Assembly (NCBI GenBank): GCA_008921705.1 | Contig: VFFE01007016.1 | Coordinates: 864,387-928,386, forward strand | From: Burhinus oedicnemus | Taxonomy: Eukaryota > Chordata > Aves > Charadriiformes > Burhinidae | Direction of reading: 5' to 3' | Length of the DNA: 64,000 bases | Part shown: positions 1 through 12,812 of the stretch, in pieces | Position numbering within the stretch: the first letter of the stretch is position 1 | How the letters are laid out: each line of letters opens with the position of its first letter | The notes under the pieces: generated by a model | What the model saw: the letters and a program-made list of their open reading frames with translations, nothing else | Told to the model about the DNA's origin: nothing | The model's database searches: none | Position numbers and translations under genes: made by a program

Positions 1-1507
1 GCCACGCTCAAAAAAAAAAAAAAAAAAAAGGGGAGCATATGCTTTTTAAAATTCACCTCCTGAACGCCATTCATGAGAACAGGGCAACAGGTAACAGCAG
101 ATGCGCGTATAGATGAAAAAACCTGGCAGTTACAAGTCAAACGTGGTGCCGCAACGTGTATTTACAGAGGGCATCCCGCTTTGGGTCTGAGCGGCTCTTC
201 TCACAGCTTCTCCATTTCCCCAGCAGGGCGGGGGAAGAGGGGAAACCGTCTCCTTTCAACTAAGCAAAGATGTTCAGCTCTCTCAGGGCTTGTCTGCCTG
301 CAAAGCTGAAAGTCGTCATGGACCACTGGCCTAAAAAAATTTAAAGTACTGGGTTTTTATCAGCTATGTAGGGACAAATACACCTTCGTTTTTAGCTTCC
401 TTTACCGCCAAGCTTTGCAAATACGTAGGACATGGGGCTATTTTGCTGTAATAGCAGTTACATCACAGTTAAAAGAAGCAGGTGTTTGCCCCACTGTGTC
501 CTAACAGGATTTTTCATTAGGTGCTCTGCTTTCCCAAGACAGACACGTTGTTTCCACTAGAAATCAATGCACTTTACAGGTAAACTAACACGCACACCAT
601 CCTCTTTCAGAGATCCTTCTATCCTGCTCGCAAGATCAGTGCTGGTAGGATTCCTCAAGCTCCTGCGCAGGTATTCATTCATCCATCAATTCTTCTGAAC
701 TGCATCTTGAGATTGATTTTTTCAGGAAAGTTCCCAGAGCTCCCTTAGAGGTTCTGCCCACACTGATCTCATGGCTATATTTAAAGAAGGAATCCCACTA
801 AAGTGCTTTATAATGTGCTCTGGCAGGACAGTGTAGACAGAGCTAAATCCTATTAAGCTACTTAAGTTGCTTTCCCCCTCTAAAGTCATCTGTCAAATGC
901 TGGCCCTAAACACAGCAGCCAACTATCAAACTAGCTTATCAAGAGTCATGCTTAAAACAGCAAATAAAACAAAAAAATTAAGCCATCACACACATGAGGA
1001 AGAGAAACTGGGGCAGTGTGCTGCTCCAGTAACCTCCTGAGATCCCAGAGGGTGGAGAAGGCTTGTAATTAGCTTTTCATTACAGTTAGATTGTAACCCA
1101 CTTGCACACCACTGGACTTTATTAAAGATAAAATAAAAATTACTGTTTCTTTACACATTAGTCTTGACTACTTTGAGAGGACTATATGGAGAACATGTGA
1201 ACGTAAGGCATACTTTTTAAATAGAGATCAGAGTAGGGGGGGGGTGGGTAACGGAAAACAAAGCACCATTCAGCCTTAACTCAGCACCCCACGGAGAAGG
1301 GGGAAAGCAGCATTCATAGTCATCTGGTCTCCTTTCCCAGTAACTTGAAAACAGGCTTCAGAGTCCTGAAAGATTAATTCCCATAAACGTTAGATGTCCA
1401 CATTTAAAGCTCTGGTTTTATAGCATTCACTCCACTATGTCAACACATTACTGCTAGATTTCGGAGACAAACCTCAATTTCACAGATTCCATAAAAATAG
1501 CAAACAA

Positions 1508-1970
1508 TAGGCTGGAAAAGACCTCTGGAGGTCACTGTAGTGCAACCAGCTGCTAAAAGTAGGGCTAATTTAATAGATGGGGTTGCTCAGAGCGTTGCCC
1601 AGGCAAGTTTCAAGTGTCTTTAAGGCTCAAGTTTCCTAAGCTTCCCTCAGCTCCTGCTATGGCACTACAAAGAAGGGTTTATAAGTGATTGCACCCAAGT
1701 GCCATCTCCCATTGCAACTTGAGGTTGTTGTCGCTTGTCCTTTTGCTGGGCACCTCTGAGAAGAGCCTGGTGCTGTCTTCTCCAAGTCCCTCCTTCAGGT
1801 ACACAAAGGCTGCTCACAGATCTGTCCTTTTGCCGCCTTCTCTCCAGGCTGAAGGGTTCCAAAGCATCCCATCCTCTCTTTACAGGTCAGGCTCCAACCA
1901 TCTCAGTGGCCTTCCCCTAGGCATGCTCCAGTTAGTCAACATCCCTCCTGCACTGGGGGCCCCAAATCAT
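1508..1970 (-). mobile_element. CR1 LINE 3' fragment (old, minus orientation)
   Basis: The plus strand reads like the reverse complement of the 3' end of a chicken-repeat-1 LINE. Recognisable blocks occur in the right order: 'ggctggaaaagacctctgg', 'ttgcccaggcaag', 'gcaacttgaggttgttgtcg', 'cagagaag'-like text, 'ctctccaggctgaagggttcc', and 'tgcactgggggccccaaat'. CR1 is the main retrotransposon of birds and other sauropsids and is usually 5'-truncated, as here. Many mismatches indicate an old insertion. Identification is from memory of the consensus, so the ends are approximate. Confidence 0.8.
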
Positions 1971-2286
1971 TATGCAGTTATACAGCATTTATGCTGGCAC
2001 ACATAACTGGAGGAGAGCCCATGCACGCAAAATGGCTGATGACCCCATTTTAGGGCTATTTTCAGCTTGCTTAGAGGGCTGGGCAAAGCACAAGCCTTCA
2101 GAGCTCAGGTTTGCCTCCAGCTTCATGACCTACCCTACCTGATATGGTCACGAAGCACCAAAAGGTGACAGATCTGCCCCCACGCTGAACAGCACGGACA
2201 GTCGCTCTGTGGGCGTGAAAAACGCAGCAAGTAGCGTTTGAGCGAGAGACTCAACAGCATGAATGTTATTCCTCAAAACAACAAAA

Positions 2287-2351
2287 TGAGACAGCTGAGG
2301 GGGGAGGAAAGGAGAGGTAGGGAAGGAGGAAGGAAGAAAAAAAAAAAAAAG
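2287..2351. repeat. Homopurine (G/A-rich) low-complexity tract
   Basis: About 65 bases are almost only A and G on the plus strand and end in a run of A. It is a simple-sequence tract inside TTYH3 intron 1. Such tracts can adopt triplex structures, but nothing in the sequence shows a function. Confidence 0.6.
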
Positions 2352-5300
2352 GCAGCAATAGAGAAGTTACACGCTTCAGACTGAAAAGAAGGCACCTCGG
2401 GAGTTATTCGGAGCCCAACTGCACGGATGCTCGTGCATCCCATTGGCTGCTGCCTTTCCGAGCTGCACAGCAACGAGCCCGGGAGGTGGGAGGCTGCCAG
2501 CACGCATGAGAGCTCCCTGCTCAACCCCTCCTCCGCATCCCCGCAGCCCAGCCTGACGGGTACCCACACCGCTCCAGATCTCCAGCTAATCGCAATATTG
2601 ATCGCTCTTCCCCCACCAGAGGTCAATCAGGGAGAGACAGCCAAAGCAGACAGAACCTCGGTTAAACGAATGACAGGGTCGATGCAGAGCAGCCACACCA
2701 AGTTATTTCAACAAAAGCAGGATAGGACAATCCCACGTTCTACCTCGGTCCACAGCTCAGCTTTTCCTCAGCCAGCGAGAAGACAGTGCTGCAGAAACAA
2801 GGACGGGGTGGAGGGGATGGGGTATGATGTACAGTTGTGCTCATGTCTGACACAGGTCAGAGAAGTGCTGACACCCAAAAGATATTAATAGTCCCCAAAA
2901 GCAGCACTGCACAGCATCAGTGCTCCTCTTGTAGGTGTTTCACTCCATTAATTTAAGAAAACGAAGGAGGAAACTCACAACAGAAAGCTACCCAGCCTCA
3001 GCTTCCCTACAAAAAGCGGCTCCAATTCCAGGGTCCCAGACCGCACCAACATTTACAAAAGAAGATCAGAGCTTCTTGCAGAAGGACAAGCAGGAGAGCG
3101 TATAGAAACTGCCATAACGTGGAAGAGCAAGTGATCCAGCTGTTGGGCTTACCACCACCACAGCCACAAAACAGATCTCCAAGTGTGCTACGGATGTGGA
3201 GGAGGAAAACTAGTTCTAGTGCCTGAGCACAACGGCTCACAGCTGGAGAGCTTGTTACAGGTTTTTTTTCCTCTAGCACAACCACCTGAACCAAAACAAC
3301 ACTGTACACGAGCAAAAATTAATCTCTAAGACACACAGAAAAAAAGAAAAAGTTGCATTTCGACAAAGAACTCAAATGCAATGGTTTGCAGGGTCTAGCA
3401 CAAGCAAGGTCTGGAATTCTTTCTGCCCAGACCCAAAATCATTATCTCCCAGAAGTACTTAGAGCCAAGCAGAGGACACTCTGAACTCCTCTGCCCCGCT
3501 TCCCAGTATGCTCAGGAGAAGTTCATCTTCCGAGCAGTCATTACCGATCAGGTGCATCTTTGCAGACAGCGCCTGGTCACAACACTGCTGACTCTCAGCT
3601 CGGAAAAGCAGAAGTAAAAGAAGGAAGGAAGCTGAAAACTGAACAGCAGAACTAACAGCCCAACTTCTACCATTTTGCAAAGAAAGCAAATCAAAGGTCT
3701 CTGTTGTTACATTTCCGAGTTGGCCACTGAAAGCAAAACCAAAGACTGTGGCAAGGTCTTAGGGCAGTGACCGCACAAAGAGTGTGACAAGTTAATGCTG
3801 GCTACTACTGAGGCCCATGGAAGATCCCAGGTAAGCTACCAGCATGCAGCAGGGGAAGATGACAGAATTTTGGGACAGGGAGAAGGTATTTTAAAACATA
3901 TGCACATACAGCTCCGCTAGTTTTTTTCCAACGGTCCAGCTGCTACAAACCTCAGGAGTCCATCACATACAACACCGTCACCTTCGCCTCTTCACTGGCA
4001 AAGAAGCATGCTAGAGGGTGGAAAAGCATTAGCACCTCTCCCTTCTGCCATCACACAGCTGTAATTACAGCAATTGTTTATGCAGCCTATAACAGCTACC
4101 TGCTTACCACTATTTATAAACCAAAAGTCAAACCACTGCAGAAAAAAACCTGTGTTTTCTGTCACTGCCTCCCCGAAATTGCCTGCCCCTCAGCTGATCA
4201 AACTGCACCGAGGTAGATGAGAAGCACCAGCATGAAGTCAAATAGATAAGCTTGGCTCCTGACAACCAATCTCTGCACTGAAATGGGAGGCCCTGAAGCA
4301 ATCTGTGCTGCCAGCTCTGTTGGGGATAGAGCAAAGAGCAGATTTAGTATCTTAAAGACAATACCCACAGCTTCCCCACACGCACACATACACATGCCCA
4401 TTTCTGCTATGGTCATCTCAAACAGAGAAAAATCTCCAAGAAATACAGCACCTTCCCCATACACTTTCTTGTCAGAGAGAAATTATCGAGCCTGCCAACA
4501 TACCCAGTACAAAAACATTTTTAAAGTTTTTCGGGACCAAGGGTACAAATTCATTTGAAAGTGTCACATCTTTTGTTAGTCCCCTTGAGTTACGTACAGC
4601 AAAATAGTCGTGGAGACATTTGACAAGCAGACAGCTAAAGATTAGATTTCTTCATTATTTGGCAGTAGCCAAAAAGGTTCGTAATCATTTATATGGGCAT
4701 AGTTCTCAGTCTTATAAATTACTGTTATTTCTGCATCAACTTGTTTTTACGTCAACAAAACAAGAGAAGTAAAATCATAGTTTTAACAAGTGAGATCTCC
4801 CCAGTATTGACAAAGTGCTACTTTCCCCATTAACAGCTGCCGCTATATAGGAACATGTCAGAGATGGGGTTTTTCCCCCTGCCCTTTCTCGTCTCCAGCA
4901 TTGCCGCTGAACATTTAGCAACAGAAGAAAGCTAGAAACACCAACACAAAAAGGTTGTGACAATCCAGGCTGGCTCTTGCTGGGCTCAAGCAATCCACTC
5001 AACATGCCACTGGCGTGGTCTCCAAGCTGCAGACAGTGCCACACTTTTAGTAAAACAGAGCCAGCAAAAGAAGAAAGGAGTAAGCAGCACAGCTGCTTCT
5101 AAAACTTGTTATCTACCCCATCTGCACGGGGAAGATATCAAGGTTTTCCTCCATTTTCCTCTCATCTTACAAAAAGGCTATCCCTGTGTCCTCAAATGAC
5201 AGTCTGACTTTGATACCCACTACACAAATATTAAGTTGTGTTGTTCAAGCAAGCTACCCAGAGGTCATCATCTATCCAATCTGACCTGCTAGAGCAACAG

Positions 5301-8300
5301 AGGGCAGCGGACACAACTCCACCCTAACGAGCAAGGTTATTTTTGCTGCCGCGCTTGAGGATCAAAGCTTTTCCCTAAAAAGCTACGATCCCAGGGGCTA
5401 AGAACGCTTTGGTAACAGTTAAGATGGGAAGAAAGCCCTCTACTTTCAGGATACTTCAGACTCAAGCAAACAACAAGTTCAGGGTAACAAGCACCATGCA
5501 AGCTATGTCTTAAACTAGTATCATTGATGACACAGCAGCAAGAATGCCCTATTAAAACCTGTAACTAAATCAAGGAATTCTGATATTAATAACAGAACTT
5601 AAAAGCACTACCCTCTGGGATACTAGAGAATTTCCCCTCAAAGACTGCTCACCTCACTGACAGTCGTGTTGCTTTTCATAATCTTGTCCACAAATTCAAT
5701 CAAGCTCCAGATAAAATCTAATCAAGTTAGACAAGCTGAATTGCAAGGGCTGTCTTTTCAAGTCCTTTAACAGGAGGTCAGCTCAAAATAAGCCTCTGAT
5801 GTCCCAGGACTTGAGCAGGCTTATTTCATGTAGTTCATTGCTGTAGGCACCAAAAACCATCCTAGCTCCCCAAACTATTTTTAATACTCACTCTAGTGGA
5901 GCATTTGATCTCTAGACAAGCTAGGTTTAGTCTTCTGTCTTTTTGCTCATATCCTTAGCAATTTCTCCAGGCACAGAAACGGCTCTCCTACGTATAGGAA
6001 AGACCTCCTATTCACAAGGCTCCATTACTACAATCATTCTTCAACTTAAGTTTGTCCTTCTGGAAAACATTGACCATCCCTGAGAACTACTGCTAGTCTG
6101 AAGCTAGTGACCATCCTAAAGCAAATACAAAAAGCACCCATAGATTGCAAGGGCAGAGCATTTACATTTAGGAAGACCTCATCATTCACATGTAAGACAT
6201 GTTAGTCACTTCAGTCCATCCTTCAGAGACACCCTTTTTCCTTTCTTCTCCTCCCCCCAACTGAAAAGACAAACTTCAAGCTACAGCCAAAATCTAGATC
6301 CTTCGCTTACTCCCTAGCAAACAAGCATTAGGAAAAATTTACTCCTACAACAATTAAATAAGAGAAACTCTGTTATATTTATGCACATCAGACTGAAGCA
6401 TTCAAAATATCAACACACCTTACAATCTTTAAAATACTCTCTTGAATATTGACCTGTATGCTCATATTGTAAGAAAAAAAAAAAAACAACTATTTAAGAG
6501 GTTCTCAGTTCTAAAGTTCATCCATGGAGCCCAGGAATAACAGCGTTAACATTTAAATACCATACACGACCAATGTGACATTGCAAACCAATGTGACTGG
6601 GGTTAAAGCAGGTCCAGCCATATCCCATGCAGGGCTACCATCCGACTGCCATTCTCCTCTTCATCAAGCACGTAGAAATCTTTATTCAGACTAATAGCTC
6701 TGATGCAGATTCAAGGCAACTCTCTCTATGAAAGTAGTGTCAGGGGGGGAAAAAAAAAGGTTTTGTAACCATGTTAGTCACAAATTTTACTACAACTAAA
6801 ATCTTATAAGAATACCACTTCTTCCCAGCACCATACTTCCATAGATAACAAGACGGCGAATGTTCCCACTAGCCAAATTCCTAACATTTCAAAAGTAATT
6901 ATTTCTAAGCTACTGAACAGATAAACAGAACTAACAAGTTTCCAGCCAGCAAGCCACTCCCCATCTTCCTCTTGTTCAGTGTGTGTAGCTCAGGTCATTT
7001 CCGATTTCCATTCCAGCAGGAAGAGCTATTTCAACCAGAGCACAGAAATAAGATGCCCAGAAGCCCAGACTCATTGGCTCTGCACTGCATTAAAAAAGCA
7101 CTTGGAAAAAAGGCTACTGATTAAAGGAAGGGTGCTGTTATCTCCAACACACCAAACATCTGAAAGGATGTTCCCTCCCAGACACTTCAATGTATGAAGT
7201 TCAGTTCCCTTCCTCTTTTTTTTTTTTGTTAAATAAAGTCTTTATAAAACAAAAGAAACTGTTTGTTCGTTTCACTGTTTATCCAGCCAGCTTCAAAATT
7301 AAAATATTCCTACCCTGTCTCCACTCCAGGTTGGTCCCTGGTGAGTATCTCCAACATTTTACATATCAATATTTCTTTCTAGAAACTAAGCTCTAGGGAC
7401 AATGAAGAAGTGAGGAAGCTCGAGCGTATTTATCACACTTGACACTTTCTATCGGTATGCAGCACTAGAAAACAATTTCCCTGATAAATGGATGGGCCGG
7501 AACTAGTCACACAGCCCTGTATCTTGCTTTCAACCTCATTACTCTTTTAAAGAGGTACAACTCTGCCAAGGCCTTCAAAATGCAGACGGACTTGCAACAG
7601 AGGAACTTGCAGGGAAGGTGGGGACTGTAGCTACGTTACAGACACGCTGCTGAACTCCAGGGGTCTACTGAAGACAGTTGGCTGTGTTACTGGTTGTCCC
7701 GCACTAAAGTGGCATTACACCACCACCTGAGACACTCAGTGTCGACACAATATGGCTGTGTGCGATTTCGCGGGTCACGTCCAAAGCTTTAATACACTTT
7801 GGTGAGGAGGAGATGCACACACACCACCCAACAAGAGCATCAAATCACAGATAATCTACTGCTGTAGTAGTGAAAAATTCATCAGCTGCTCGTGTGGCAA
7901 CAAGAACTGTTCAAGACTGTTAAAGCGATGGAGTTTGGTCTTCAGGTCAGAGAGAAACAACAAAAGAATAACCTCTGATAAGGATGGGTTGATGCTAGCG
8001 CTTTAACAGGAATATTCCCTGCTCAGCTACAGTTCTGCCGGTCACAGAGTAACCAGAAATAAAATGCTATTGCAGACTCCTTTCACTAGCAGTACAGTGG
8101 TTTGTTCTACCAGCTTTCAGCATTGTTTCTGACTCCAAACCAGAAAGAAGCCATAAAGGGCAGGAAACAGCTAATCTATAAGCCAAACCCAGAAGTGTTT
8201 TTTTCCATGATGGTTTAAAAAAAGCTACAGTTTAGAAAAACCTATGGGGTCACATGAAGAGAGAAGTCAGCCAGGAACCTTTTATTTGCCTCCTGAATTC

Positions 8301-9851
8301 TACTTACTGATTCAACACCCCAAAATATTCCAAAAGGTAGATTCAAGACAAAGCCTCGCACATCCCACACTTTTCCACCCAACCCTCTTAACCACTGAAG
8401 CACAGGTACTTTGTTCCTGCCCCAGGTTTATGCCAGACCAGGGTTACAACAACTCACCTAACAAGAAGAAACAGCATTTTACGCCTGGATCAGGTGCTCG
8501 ACCTGGTTGACTGGGCAGCTGTTCAAATACCCCGGCTTCTAGTTAGCAGGACTGCTTCTTTTCGCACCAGGGCTAGTTACACTATAACTTGGGTCAGACA
8601 TACCTCTGCGCTGGTGTTGAAACCTGTTTCCAGCCAGGTCAGCTCCCTGATGTAATCACCGAGCAGCTCCAGGGTGCAAAGTGTGCCAGCCACCTTCCCT
8701 GGACCGTGACCTCAGGAGCCACAAACTTCCACTTCAGACGGGTATGATTAAAGGGTCTGAAGCCGCAAACTTTATTAGGGATGGGAAAGTCACATCAGTT
8801 TTAGGCTTCCCTATGCAGGCCCTGAGGTTTAGGTCCCATTTACGCAAACAAAGTCACAATGTTGAAACCACAGTTTTGCACTATTTCTCCACTGAGGTCT
8901 TGCCTGAAGAGGCCTAGGACAGACAAACATCCATGTTCACAGCCCAAATCTAATTTTTAAAATCACACTTAGCATGCTAGGATACAGTACTATAAATTTT
9001 TTCTCTTGTACAGAAATATTGTCCAACAAGGAATATGCATGTACTTATTCCAGATGGGTGCTGGAAACAAACACACGCAGGTCTCAGCACTGCAGCAGTG
9101 GTACAGCAGTGCCATTCCACAGGAGTTCAGGAGCAAGAGTCTTTGATGCCATTAAGAAAAAAATAAATAAAAAAAATCCAGCTTTCCAAGGCTGCAGCTC
9201 AGTGCCAAATTTTGTGCAAAAGACCTCTACAGAGAAGAAAAAGCTAATAAGGAGACTTTGAGCACACAGCTACAGATAATGCCAGAAAGAGCTAGTTAGA
9301 CCCTTGCTCCCCATGAACCACACCTCCCTGGAAACACAGCTTAGCATTGCGGCTCGCGTGCTCCTGCGCAGCTTTCGCCACAACCTTCCTGGGAGATTTC
9401 GATTAACTTTTATTTACTTTTGGCTCTACTTACAATTACACCAACAAATAAGTGAGTACGTACTACCTTAGACTTCCAGGTGGTTTAGGAACTGCCAGCA
9501 AGAGCACGCTCCAGCCTTGCTGTTTGCGGCACAGCCGCCTTCCCAGTGCATCCCAACGGAGCACGCAGGTACAGAACATAGACATCCAGTTCAGCCACGA
9601 GCAGAAGTTACCTGTGCTCAGGGCGTTATCGCTTTCTCCTGTGCGTTACGCAAGCACGTTTTCCAGTGTGCATTTCAAAAAATCACTCATGGCCTGCCTA
9701 GCAGAAGCAATTTGTGGATGCTAAAAAAAAAAAAAAAAAAAAAGATCTGCCACTCTTTAGAGAAAGGGACTCATTCTTCAAACATTCAGATCAGAAGTAC
9801 AAAGGATGCAGCAAAGTCTGGACTGCATGTAACTATGGTATTTCTGGGTTT

Positions 9852-10604
9852 TCAGTTGTCCTGGTTTAAGATAAAACTGAACCAGTTTTCTGTTCAGTAA
9901 TTTTACTTTGCAGCCAAGCCTCTTCTAACTAACTCAACTCTCTGAAACTTTCCAAAATTAACAGCACATTGCGGAGACACTGTTCGCTTCCCAGAGAGAT
10001 AAGACCTGACTAGCTGTAATTTATGCCAAGGAATGGGATGCAGCGAGGCTCTTGCTTATCCCTATTGCTGACACAACCAAGGGCAGCCAACTTTGGTATT
10101 TGCCCCGTTGGAGGGTGGGAAGCAGAAAAGCACAGAGGGGTCGCACCTGCGGGGAGGAGGGGACAGGGCAGTTGACCCAAAACTGACCAACAGGGTATTC
10201 CATCCCATCTGCACCACGCTCAGTAGAAAAGCTGAGGGATCAAAGAGTCAGCCCTTTTTCTTCAATGGCCACTGTCGGAGGAAGACTCTGTGTTCATCTG
10301 CCTTTGATCCCGACCCGTGCATGCCTGAATCCAGATCCGGAATCCAGTTCCCATCTGTTGCTGAGTCCAGTCTGGGACTTTCCCAGTGCCTGATGGTGAC
10401 ATGATCGTCATCTTGGGAGCTCAATACTGGTTTTGTATATATTTCATTATTTCCTTTTTATTATTAATATTTCATTAAAGTAGTTTAATTCCTTCTAAAC
10501 TCGTAAGTCTCTTTCTCTTTCCCCCCTCTCCCTGAAGAGAGAGGTGGGGAAGATCATCTGTCCTTCGCCTCAGTGGCCACTCCGGCCCAAACCACCACAT
10601 CAGT
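9852..10604 (+). repeat. 5-bp target-site duplication flanking the solo LTR
   Basis: The pentamer 'tcagt' occurs at 9852-9856, immediately before the LTR, and again at 10600-10604, immediately after it. A perfect direct duplication touching both ends of a TG...CA element is the signature of retroviral integration. It fixes the LTR borders exactly. Five bases fits ERVL/ERV1-like more than ERVK-like integrases, which is only an inference. Confidence 0.9.
9857..10599 (+). mobile_element. Solo LTR of an avian endogenous retrovirus
   Basis: This 743-bp element starts 'tgtcctggttta' and ends 'gcccaaaccaccaca', so it has TG...CA termini and an imperfect terminal inverted repeat. It is flanked by the duplication 'tcagt'. 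A poly(A) signal ATTAAA lies at 10474-10479 in an AT-rich stretch, followed by a T/C-rich and hairpin-forming R-U5-like segment, which sets the orientation to plus. The end sequence matches a family of LTRs I recall as common in bird genomes. No gag, pol or env sequence is present, so it is the usual product of recombination between the two LTRs of a provirus. It lies antisense to TTYH3 within intron 1. Confidence 0.88.
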
Positions 10605-12747
10605 GTACAAACAGGCAAACCTAAAGTCAATTTGTTTGCATGGGCTTCTACAATATAAAGGTGGCTTTTTTGTTGTTTTTAGACAACTTCAAAGCTTCTG
10701 TCCAACTTGTGAGGAAAGTGACAATAGTTAGTTTTCTCTTAGATCCTTTGAGCATACCTAAGCACCTGCACGTTGCAAAAAAAAAAACCTTAACAAAAAC
10801 CAAAAAACCCCACGCACACAGGACTTGAACACCCTGTTTTTCTGGGTTATTAGAAAGAATAGTCTTTCCAAACACAGCGCAAGGGAGGAAACATTTTGTA
10901 ATGCTTCACAGTTCCCGGACCAAAGGGTGACCTCTTCCAGCACTAACCCCAGTCTGTATGCTGCAGGCTTGGACACCATCAAACCCTTCGGCGATGTACA
11001 GATGCAAAAGAGGAAGTGGTGACACTTCAGGCAGCCAGAGCTTTCCTATTAAGCCTGAGAATGAAAAGTCTGCAAGACAGCAGAATTATAAGTCACTGTC
11101 ATAAATTTAGCAGGAAACTCTGCTCTTATCAGCATGGCTTCAAGCCACTCCTGTTATGCTAATCCAGTAACTTGCAAACACTGAAGCACCCTTGATAAAG
11201 AGGGCCATTGTGAAAAAATAAGTCCTTCAACATTTGTTTTCATAGAAGCCACATCTGGGGAAGAAATTACTGCAAAGCATCTACCTCTCGGTAGAGTACT
11301 ACTTGGATCAGTTCGAGAGGCAGAAATGCAAACACCGTATGCTCTGCTGAAGCTATAGCTGCTTAGAGCTCCATAGATCCATGCCTTGTCAATACATGCC
11401 ACCCCAGCCCTCCGCACCGAGCTGTGTGTGTCTCTTGGACAGAGCCACCAAGCATTCTTCATTACTTGGGACTGCTGCTCCGAAGCTGGGCCTGGAGTAC
11501 CAGTGTTAGCACCGAGATAACAGCAAACAGCTCCCCTGTTGATATTGTCACACCTGATGACCACAGAGAGGCAAGCCATCATCCTGACATGCCTTCACCT
11601 GGCAGCGCTGTTCTTTTAGGACCATTCAATGCATGATTTACATACTGCTACTGAGGCAGAGGTGCACTAAATGCCAACTTTTGTCTAGGAAACACAAGCT
11701 AAAAGCAAAATTTGTGCCTTTTATAAAGGCACTGACTGCAAATTGGTTTCCCAAACTTGTGATCAACTTACCCTTTGCAATCTTTCACCTTGTGTTTCAT
11801 TGGGGTATTTAAGCCACTTTGGACACTTGCTGTTGATATGGAGAATTCCCCATTTCTCCACCCACCAAAAAGGCTATTCATCTCACCACTGCAGTTCTGC
11901 ATTTTGAAAGCATCGCATCCTCCCACCAACGGACAGTGTCACTAGTCAGCAGCCCTGTGCCTTTAACCTTGAAAACCTTACACACACTGAAGCCTTCCTT
12001 CAGACAGCAGCAACACTACTCACTGAGGACAAAGTTATGAAGTAGAAGAAGGAAGTACATTTTCTTTCACATCCTAAATTGGCTAATAGTTCTCCCCTTA
12101 CAGTGTAATCCTGAGCTATGCTTCCCATGGACCCTTTTTTCTTTTATCTCTAGCTAGGTATACCACAGTTACTGTATATACTGTATATTTCCATGTCTTC
12201 TCAATGCCACCTTTAGATTAATAGTGCTTGAGATGAACCCTTTCTATCCACGAAGAATCACAACAAGCCAGAAGCACTACAGCTGAAGAGCTTAACAGGT
12301 CAAGTCTTTCTGAAAGAAAACCCAGCAGCAGACTCTTCACCCTGCTGTTTCATTTTTAACCTCGCATCTTGAGATAGAAACACAGCCCCCTGACATTCAA
12401 ACTGGAAATACAAGGAGGGATCCAGCAAAAGAAGAAATCCAACGGACAACAGCCAGCTGCCTTGTCCACTGACTATTAAGCACTCATGTACTGCAGCACT
12501 TTGAAGCAATGTGGAACCAGGACAGACTCCTAGCCTGAAAACTCTTGGAAAGGACTACTGAATCCAGCCTCCCATACAACATCCAGGGCACAGCCATTTG
12601 ACAGCAGAGCTGAGGGCAATTCCTGCCACGAACCATCCTTGAGTTTCCTCTGACCTTTGGCTCGGCAAGCCACCCAACACACACCTTGTGGTGCTTTGTA
12701 ATGACTTCAGTATGCTGTCTGCAATGTCACCAAGGTTGGCCAACACC

Positions 12748-12812
12748 ACTAAACAAAACAAACAAAAAAACCAACAAACACCACCAAAAAACCAAAAACA
12801 ACAACAAAAAAA
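12748..12812. repeat. A-rich/CA-rich low-complexity tract
   Basis: About 65 bases are made of A runs broken by single or double C ('aacaaacaaaaaaacc' and similar). It is simple sequence in TTYH3 intron 1 with no coding or regulatory signature visible. Confidence 0.6.

Noticed and set aside
2273..2888. Overlapping open frames on both strands at about 2.3-2.9 kb
   Set aside because: No homology, a poly-F run from the A tract, and no splice partners. Probably chance in a somewhat G+C-rich stretch.
9857..10599. Search for retroviral coding genes next to the LTR
   Set aside because: The target-site duplications touch both LTR ends directly, so no internal region remains.
11154..11582. 142-residue minus-strand open frame in TTYH3 intron 1
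   Set aside because: No recognisable domain, no membrane segments expected of TTYH3, and no splice-site context.
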